A stretch of 64,000 nucleotides of DNA. Source: Undaria pinnatifida. Lineage: Eukaryota; Sar; Phaeophyceae; Laminariales; Alariaceae. Within the stretch, counting starts at the first letter, position 1. Each line of letters opens with the position of its first letter. Where the stretch lies: positions 2,823,501-2,887,500 of the forward strand of contig JABAKD010000002.1 of assembly GCA_012845835.1 (NCBI GenBank), written 5' to 3'. Both the position numbers and the translations under genes were made by a program. Shown piece by piece: positions 57,817 to 64,000 of this stretch. The notes under the pieces were generated by a model. The model saw only the letters and a list, made by a program, of their open reading frames with translations, was not told where the DNA came from and ran no database searches.

Positions 57817-58749
57817 GTGGTTCGCAAGAAGGATGGAACGGCGAGGGTTTGCCAGGATTACCGGGGGCTGAATACGTTGCTAAAGTCGGATAGTGGAGGC
57901 CTAGGAGATATCCAAAGCATCTTTGACGGCATGAAGGGTGCGAGCTGTTTTACGTCAATAGATCTGGCTTCAGGATTCACCCAACTAGAGATCGAAGAAG
58001 ACGATAAGCACAAGACCGCATTCAGAGACGCCCACGGTACACTGTGGGAGCTCAACCGATTCGGGTTTGGAGTGAAGACTCTACCAGCAGGCTTTGCAGC
58101 CTTCGTTGGCGGAGCTCTCGGTCCGTTGAAAGGGAAGGGAGTCCAAAACTGGTTGGATGACATCATCACTTACACCCAACAGGTGGAAGGACATTTCGAC
58201 CTATTGAGGCAAGTGTTAGAGAAACTATCGAGGGCCGGTCTGTCGGTGAACTTCTCTAAATCATGGTGGTGCTGTCCTTGGCAAGAGTTTGTGGGCATGG
58301 TGGTGGACAGGCTAGGAGTGCGTCCGTCACAGTCTAAGATCGACGCCGTTGCTCAACTTACTAGGGCCAACACGGTGGAGGAAGTGAGGGCACTGCTGGG
58401 TATGACAGGCTACCTGAGGAAGTTCGTCCCCCGATACAGCGCGCTGGTAGCGCCAATCTCGAATCTTCTTCGTGACAAGCGTTTCGCGTCGAAACGAGCG
58501 AGGAAACTCAAGGTTCCATGGGGAGAGGAGCAAGACAAAGCGTTGGCGGCGCTAATCCTCGCTCTGACATCACCACCGATTTTGGCTATGCCAGACTGGA
58601 ACAGGCCGTTCCAGCTCCACACGGATGCCAGCGAGTTAGGAGCAGGAGCAGTTCTTACCCAGACACATGAAGGTTCTGAACGTGTCTTAGGGTATGCTAG
58701 TCACCGGCGGTCTCGAACTGACGCTAGACGGTCACCTACGGAACGGTAA
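57817..58749 (+). pseudogene. Ty3/gypsy reverse transcriptase and RNase H start
   Basis: It continues the previous frame: VVRKKDGTARVCQDYRGLN, FTSIDLASGFTQLEIEE, the catalytic loop NWLDDIITY (Trp-Leu-Asp-Asp rather than the common Tyr-x-Asp-Asp), LGMTGYLRKFVPRYSALVAP and RNase H FQLHTDASELGAGAVLTQ. A TAA at 58747 interrupts RNase H. The same frame then gives VMAVLWAVDHFRPYVWG and LITDCSALTWLF before a deletion and frame change at about 58850. The last third of RNase H is missing. Confidence 0.92.
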
Positions 58750-58763
58750 GTGATGGCGGTGTT

Positions 58764-59882
58764 ATGGGCGGTAGACCACTTCAGACCGTACGTATGGGGC
58801 AGGAGATTTACTCTCATCACCGATTGCTCGGCGCTGACATGGCTGTTTACCCTAAGTTAGCAATACCGAGGGTGGTGGTACCAGGGGTCTTGGCGCTGGT
58901 TCACAGCATGTTTGGCCATCCAGGCGTGGCGCGCACGACGCTGCTTGTTAAAGGCAAGTACAATTGGCCGATGTTGGTCAAGGACGTGCGCGAATATGTG
59001 CTCTCGTGTGGCTGCAGGAGAAGGAAGCGGGCCAACAGTCATCGAGTAGCTCTGATGCCAGCCAAGTTTCTGCGGCCTTGGGAAGTTCTAGAAATGGACA
59101 TCCAAGACCTCAAACAAGAGTCTCAAGACGGAAACAGGTACCTGTTGGTTGTGGTGGATAGAGCCAGCAAGTTCCTGTTAGCATATCTGTTGCCGTCGAA
59201 GGATGCCGTCGGGGTGAGTCGCAAGCTGTTAGAACTCCTTTTGACCTTCGGGGTGCCGTTGTCGATCCGGAGCGATGCTGGGGGGGAGTTCACAGCGCAG
59301 GTGGTGAAACATTTGTGCCAGTGGTTGAGAGTGTCGATAGACTATGGTCCCGCCAAACACCCCCGTGCCCAGGGAGCAGTCGAAAGGGTGGGGGGGTGGC
59401 TCCAGGAGGTATTATCCGAACTCTGCAAGTCTTGGCCTAGGATATGGGATCGGTATGTACTCCCAGCATGCTGGATCCAGCGTGTTACCCCAGATCCTAG
59501 CCTACCCTCGTCGCCGACACCATTTCGTCTATTGTTCGGTCGGGATGCCCGCACACAATTGGACTCGATAACCCCTGTCGTCGATGGTGTAGAATATCAA
59601 GGGGGATTGGACGCCTTCGTGGCGGATCAACAACAAGCGTTCAGAGAGGTACGCGAAGCCCTAGAGAAAAGGCAAGCTGCCAAGGATCGAAGTAGGCGAA
59701 GCTATAATGACAGCATAGGTCGTGCTTCTCCAGGGGGACAATCCAGGATCGGTGACTACGTGTTGGTTACGGAGGCGGCCAGCAAACTATCGAGGGAAGG
59801 AGTTCACTCGAAGTTAGCACACGTACACTGGACGGGACCATGGCAGGTAGTTCCATTGCGGCAGCACCGCTGTACACGCTAA
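58764..59882 (+). pseudogene. Ty3/gypsy integrase
   Basis: The first ~30 codons are a shadow of RNase H; true integrase starts near PKLAIPRVVVPGVLALVHSM. Visible are the zinc-binding pair of histidines (HSMFGH), a CGC where CxxC is usual, and the core with D (LEMDIQDLK), D (IRSDAGGEF) and E (AQGAVERVG). PFRLLFGRD marks the end of the core. A charged region (FREVREALEKRQAAKDRSRR) and YVLVTEA, THWTGPW-like HVHWTGPWQV follow, as in Ty3/gypsy C-terminal domains. The junction to RNase H is a deletion, so it could not be made as part of an intact polyprotein from this copy. Confidence 0.92.
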
Positions 59883-60316
59883 TCAACCGTAAAGTTTTGT
59901 GGGTCACAGAAGGCACGTGGGTCTGGGAATACAAGGGCAGGCACCTGGATGGCGTCGAATCTAACTGGCTGAACGAGGAAGAAGTACAAGAAAGCTTCAC
60001 GCCACTACAGCTGGACGTGTTTCACGCTTTGTGGGAGAGATATTATGGAGCGGATCACCGGACTCGACCACCAGGAGTGCCTACAAGAGGGGAAAGGGAA
60101 GCAGTTTCCAGGGAAGAGGCGTTAAAGGCATTCCCGATAGGAACTAAAGTCAGGAGGGAGTTTGCAGACATCCGTGGCCGGGAGAAGGTGTTCGTAGGGG
60201 AGGTGTACGATTTCAGCAACCCATACTGGCGAGTGAGATACCCAGACGGTGACTGGGAGGAGCTGAATCGGCACGAGGTCAATCAAGGGAAGGAGCTAGC
60301 GACAGCTTCATCTTAA
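59840..60316 (+). CDS. integrase C-terminal extension with Tudor/chromo-like module
   Basis: Overlapping the integrase end in another frame is a 158-codon stretch. It continues the polyprotein (LYTLINRKVLWVTEGTWVWE) and ends with FPIGTKVRREFADIRGREKV, FVGEVYDFSNPYWRVRYPDG and DWEELNRHEV. The pattern of a small beta-barrel with V...F.G.V, Y.V.Y.DGD.E.L resembles Tudor/chromo-family (royal) modules seen at the C-terminus of some retrotransposon integrases in algae and oomycetes, where such modules may guide insertion to chromatin. Assignment is by pattern only. A frameshift near 59860 separates it from the integrase frame. Confidence 0.6.
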   Translation: MAGSSIAAAPLYTLINRKVLWVTEGTWVWEYKGRHLDGVESNWLNEEEVQESFTPLQLDVFHALWERYYGADHRTRPPGVPTRGEREAVSREEALKAFPIGTKVRREFADIRGREKVFVGEVYDFSNPYWRVRYPDGDWEELNRHEVNQGKELATASS

Positions 60317-60494
60317 ACCTGGGGAGTTGGTCCAGTTAAGAGCCATGGAGTCTGGAAAGGAGATGCAATGCCAGGAACCAGGAAAAAGGGCGGCCTCAGC
60401 CTAAACCGTTTGCTTAGGCGGCAGGTCTGGCTGGGTGGAGTAGTTCCGTTGGCTAAAGCCGCATTGTTCTAAGCTCTGGAGGACAGTACCAGAC

Positions 60495-60503
60495 TTGGGG
60501 GGG
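60495..60503 (+). promoter_or_regulatory. polypurine tract
   Basis: A TTGGGGGGG run abuts the 3' LTR start, the place where plus-strand synthesis is primed in LTR retroelements. It is short and G-only. Confidence 0.7.
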
Positions 60504-61013
60504 TGTTACGGCAAGCCAACGTGGGAACATAAAAAATACGGTGGGCCGTGGTCTGATGATTACGACTCACCGGGCGCAGATGCAGTGGTGGGTAGCTCTG
60601 TGGGTGTGGGAAGGACGTTTCATCTAAAAAGCGGTTTCATCCGCCGGATCGTAACGCCAGACCCAGGTGGTAGCGCATGTTGCGTCCACCTGACATCACC
60701 TGGTGCTTAGTCTGTTAACACCACCCAAAAAGAAAGAAAAAGTGCAATCAAAAGTGCAAAGTTAAAAAGGCATATGAACTGCTCACCCGTGCATAAACGA
60801 CTGCTCGCTTGTGCATCCACATCATCCATCAACTGTCATCTCACGTGCTTGCGAGACTCAACGGTTTAACTTCGCTCAAAGTCTGGAGTTTCGGATCAAT
60901 CAGAGGAATCGAAGGTACTGCTGGATACTGAATACGAACTCTCAAGGCAGCAGGTGAGTCATAACTAGTCCCGTGGAAATATAGTTGCGCAGGTCCGACT
61001 CGCTGCCGTATCA
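60504..61013 (+). repeat. 3' LTR
   Basis: Same length as the 5' LTR (510 bp), same TG...CA ends, about 99 percent identical by eye. It is followed by the TTTG target duplication. Confidence 0.96.
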
Positions 61014-61017
61014 TTTG

Positions 61018-61880
61018 TCCGTGTGATATGCTACATCGCTGTCGTATTCAAAGGGGGATGATGTAGATGACATCACTATCCTACCTCGTGTCGTCTTGAA
61101 TTTTTTAATCGCGTTTTTGTCATGATTTGCTATCATCTTCTGTGTGTAGTTTTGGTGGTTTACATATAAAAACATGTGTACAACTCTGCGGTGTATAGTC
61201 TATAGGCCATGCACTCCCCCCCAAAGGGCTGCTTCTGTACTTTATATTGACACCCTGACCCCATTCCCTATGACTTTCGGGCTAGGTTCGGACTTAATCT
61301 GCTGGTCAGGTTTGAACCTGGTAACAGGGATTCGGTAGCAGGTATACTACTAGAATACCGAGAAGGCGTGCATACATGAATACACCGCTAGCGTAGCCTA
61401 AGGTGTCCCAGGTACACAGTTTTTTGCGGGTATGTCGTTTTTTTGAAGTATTCGTTTCGAAGGCTAGGACACGATTTTTGGGAGCTCTTTGACCATAAAG
61501 TGTTCGCGCGCGGAACTGCATCGAAGATTGTTCATGACAGACAGAGTACCGAGTTGCTTACTATCGTTCGAAGGCTAATAGTATACGAGGCTCGAGTATC
61601 CGATCTAGGTGACCCTGGGGTTTTGGCGTCGGACCGCATGTTAGCGGCTCCGCCGCCCCTCTCGTTCTACTGCTACAGCTTCCACGGCACATTCGATTAA
61701 AACTTTACGCTAGCCGAGGATATTACTACTACACAAGCTTTGCTTCTTTGACCTCGTGCCTGTTGCTCTTCGAGGCAGCCATGTCGGCCACTTTTCATGT
61801 GTACGTGAGGTATCACCTTTAGAGTTGTTTTATCCAAAACGTGACCATGAATATCCTCCGTTTTAGCACAACATTGTATG

Positions 61881-61911
<31 letters not shown>

Positions 61912-63225
61912 CGCCTGAGTCCGCCGTAAGCAAAATGGTTTGGACTGCCGCTCTGAAGATCTGTGTTCGTCATCTGAAGCGGTTTCGTCAGGTTGGAATG
62001 AGTTCATGTTGAAACGACGTCTAGCACGCCACACTAATTTTTTGGGTGACCACACGTACGTATCGAGCTGACATTCTTGCAGTGTTACGTGGACAAATTT
62101 CAACCAGACGCCCAATGCTGTCTAACCTGCTTGTCTGCACAATATTGCCACCGTGCATGCGTGTTGACACTTGTCCAATGGTTGGTTTGGGTTACAACAA
62201 AGTCGAGATCGCACAAACAGATACATCACGCGTCGTCTCAGCGAGGTTTCGACAACTGTCCCGGACGAACCAGCGACAAAGCGAGTGTCGGTGGGTAGTC
62301 GTGGTGCGGCGAATCCTAAAGCTTGTTTTCCCTTTCGGAACTTGGCCTGCATAGCCTCCCAGTTGGTTCGTAAGTTCTAGGTAGGACGGGCGTTAAACCC
62401 TTTCTGCTTACCAGACAGAATTGATATATTTTTTCAAACTCTGTTTTGTGAGGTGGAGCGTGGTATAACAATTTGAACGCCCTGTCTCGTCATTTCGGCA
62501 CCTGCTGTCTAAGGTCATTCTAGCGATTCTGTGCGTGAAGTATATTCGACGACGTCTTCTGTTGCTGCTGTTGATCATTTGTTTTCGACGACAGCAAGGG
62601 CTTCTGTCCCAGCACGCGTGCAGGGACTACTTCCACTAGCGAGATTGCAGTGTGACTAGAACATTGTTGGATTTCCCAGACGAACATATTCCAAGTGAAC
62701 ACGAGATAAGGTCTATTGACGCACGTGTACGATATGCGTTCCCGATGAAGAAACGTACTGGTTAACTCATACATACCTAGTCCACTTAACGCAACACGGG
62801 ACATGTCACGATGAAGGGCGTGTAAACGATGTATATCGGAAGATATTCATAGATGTGTACGATGACTAAATCGATTTACCGTGGGCGTTTTGTTTTGGCT
62901 CTAGGGGAGTGTTTCCCAATACTGTTGAGTACACAGCAACTACAAAATGCGGACGTAATGTTTTACCCTTGGCGAACGTTGCGCGGTCTAGGTTCATACG
63001 AAGTATATGTTTTTTAATGTTCTTGTTGACGTTTTCGAGGCAAGGGCCTACCTGGGCCGTGATTATTTTCGAAGACCATATTGTCGCAACGCGGCTTTCC
63101 GATGTGGCATTGATTCAGGTTGGCTACAAACACGACGTGTATTATATAGTTGTCTCCACAGCCGTTCATTGTGTCACACTCCGTCTGTCGTTTCCCAGCA
63201 GGCCTATCGCGTACGGAACGCGCCG
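61018..63225. other. unassigned, weak coding-like frames
   Basis: Plus frames 61443-61700 (FRRLGHDFWELFDHKVFARG, IVRRLIVYEARVSDLGDPG) and 62171-62380 (LSEVSTTVPDEPATKRVS) have a coding-like composition but no known motif. Confidence 0.25.
61881..61911. repeat. (TA)n microsatellite
   Basis: About twelve TA dinucleotides ending in TATTTATATA. Confidence 0.9.
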
Positions 63226-63230
63226 TGTAA

Positions 63231-64000
63231 ATGGTGTATTGTTTCCACGATTCATGCAACAAAAAATGTCGCTTCAACTTCCCCGGCTATACGAATCCAG
63301 CCTACTGCAAGGAGCATGACAATGACGGTATGCTCGAAGTGCGCCGCGGGAGGCGGGGTTCTCATCGTTCTTGCACGAAACACCCAACATACAACATGAA
63401 CGCATCAATAATTGGCGTGTACTGCAAACGGCGCGCCGTGGACGGCATGGTAAACGTTCACGTCAACCGTTTCATCCATGACTCTGGCGGAAAGCGAACT
63501 ATCTACATCGTCGCGGAATCAAAGTCGTCCATGTGCTGTGCGGACCCTGCTGAGGACGGCATGGTGAACGTTCGCTTGATGTGCTGTAGAAGTAATGCCT
63601 GAAGCAGGAAGCTGGCGTCCTTCAATGCGCTGGGCACAAGGAAACCAGATCACCGAAAAGGACATGCTGAGGACACGGTATATGGTTGAGGTTACCGACG
63701 GGCGTTGACGGCATGGTCCACGTCTTAAGAATCCGAGCTTCAACACTGTGGGCGGCACAACAGGGCAGCACTGCAAAAGACATGCGGAGGGCGACGCGAT
63801 GGACATCATGAACAGGCGTTGCCGATACGACCGTTGCATGAAGCACCCGGTCTTCAATGTGGAGGGCGAAAAAGCAGCGAAGGTTAGCAAAGATCATGCA
63901 GAAGGTTGTATGGTTAAAGTTTGTGCTGGGTCGTGCTCCAATGACTCCTCCTCGAAACGAGCAGGCTACAATGTTGTGGGTGCCATGTCGGGCCTGTACT
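63231..64000 (+). pseudogene. EsV-1-7 repeat gene, degraded, runs off the window
   Basis: The first unit is canonical: CFHDSC, 16 residues to AYC, then KEH and NDGMLEV. Unit 2 has lost the first Cys and the His (GSHRSC...VYCKRRAVDGMVNV), and unit 3 has no first pair. A stop follows at 63600. Further units can be read in other frames: KLASFNALGTRKPDHRKGHA, NPSFNTVGGTTGQHCKRHAE, RCRYDRCMKHPVFNVEGEKA, then SYN-like AGYNVVGAMSGLY at the very end. At least two frame changes are needed, so it is a decaying copy whose 3' end lies outside the window. Confidence 0.85.

Larger units (their letters stand above)
50197..61017 (+). mobile_element. Ty3/gypsy LTR retrotransposon with nested insertion
   Basis: Two 510-bp direct repeats (50201-50710 and 60504-61013) begin TGTTACGG and end GTATCA, fitting TG...CA. 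They are flanked by the 4-bp duplication TTTG (50197-50200 and 61014-61017). I see four single-base differences between them, so the insertion is young. A primer-binding-like TGG starts right after the 5' LTR and a G-run precedes the 3' LTR. The plus-strand pol order is protease, reverse transcriptase, RNase H (truncated), integrase, which defines Ty3/gypsy. About 5.4 kb between the Gag start and the protease are foreign, including a minus-strand gypsy fragment. Nonsense codons and a deletion make this copy non-autonomous. Confidence 0.95.

Overview
The window reads as nuclear DNA of a brown alga (Phaeophyceae) or a close stramenopile relative. The strongest clue is a 606-codon gene built from EsV-1-7 cysteine motifs with the exact spacing C-X4-C-X16-C-X2-H-X12, a family that is large in brown algae and named after a gene of the Ectocarpus virus EsV-1. 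Three decayed loci of the same family lie elsewhere in the window. Splice-like GTAAGT/GTGAGT donors, a TTAGGG-type telomere repeat, CAG/TGC microsatellites and four kinds of retroelement also point to a eukaryotic nuclear genome. I cannot name the genus. No bacterial operon, CRISPR array or rRNA gene is visible.

Layout. 0-3.6 kb: short coding-like exons and unassigned DNA. 3.7-5.0 kb: a diverged ~225-bp tandem repeat interrupted by a ~720-bp element with ~80-bp terminal inverted repeats. 5.06-5.95 kb: a 5'-truncated LINE-type reverse transcriptase relic. 6.8-7.6 kb: a GGTACCGG-rich minisatellite. 9.0-10.8 kb: the intact EsV-1-7 repeat gene (minus). 11-15.4 kb: weak candidate genes. 15.5-18.6 kb: tandem repeats, an interstitial telomere block inside an inverted repeat, and a long (CAA)n tract. 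19.9-22.2 kb: a truncated Ty1/copia element (minus). 23.1-26.9 kb and 45.0-48.8 kb: two diverged copies, in opposite orientation, of a ~3.8-kb segment carrying an unknown multi-exon gene. 27.4-31.4 kb: a decayed Ty1/copia element (plus). 33.8-37.4 kb: EsV-1-7 relics. 41.5-42.9 kb: GCGGATATCCGC palindrome repeats. 43.7-44.6 kb: a duplicated ~200-bp repeat around a very G-rich block. 50.2-61.0 kb: a Ty3/gypsy element with near-identical 510-bp LTRs and a 4-bp target duplication, containing a second, opposite-strand Ty3/gypsy fragment. 63.2 kb to the end: another EsV-1-7 relic running off the window.

Overall this is a repeat-rich, gene-poor region. Most protein-coding signal comes from retroelements and the EsV-1-7 family. 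Host gene models are tentative because introns cannot be resolved by eye. The two observations I would follow first are the higher-order four-motif structure of the EsV-1-7 gene and the inverted 3.8-kb duplication with its unrecognised gene.
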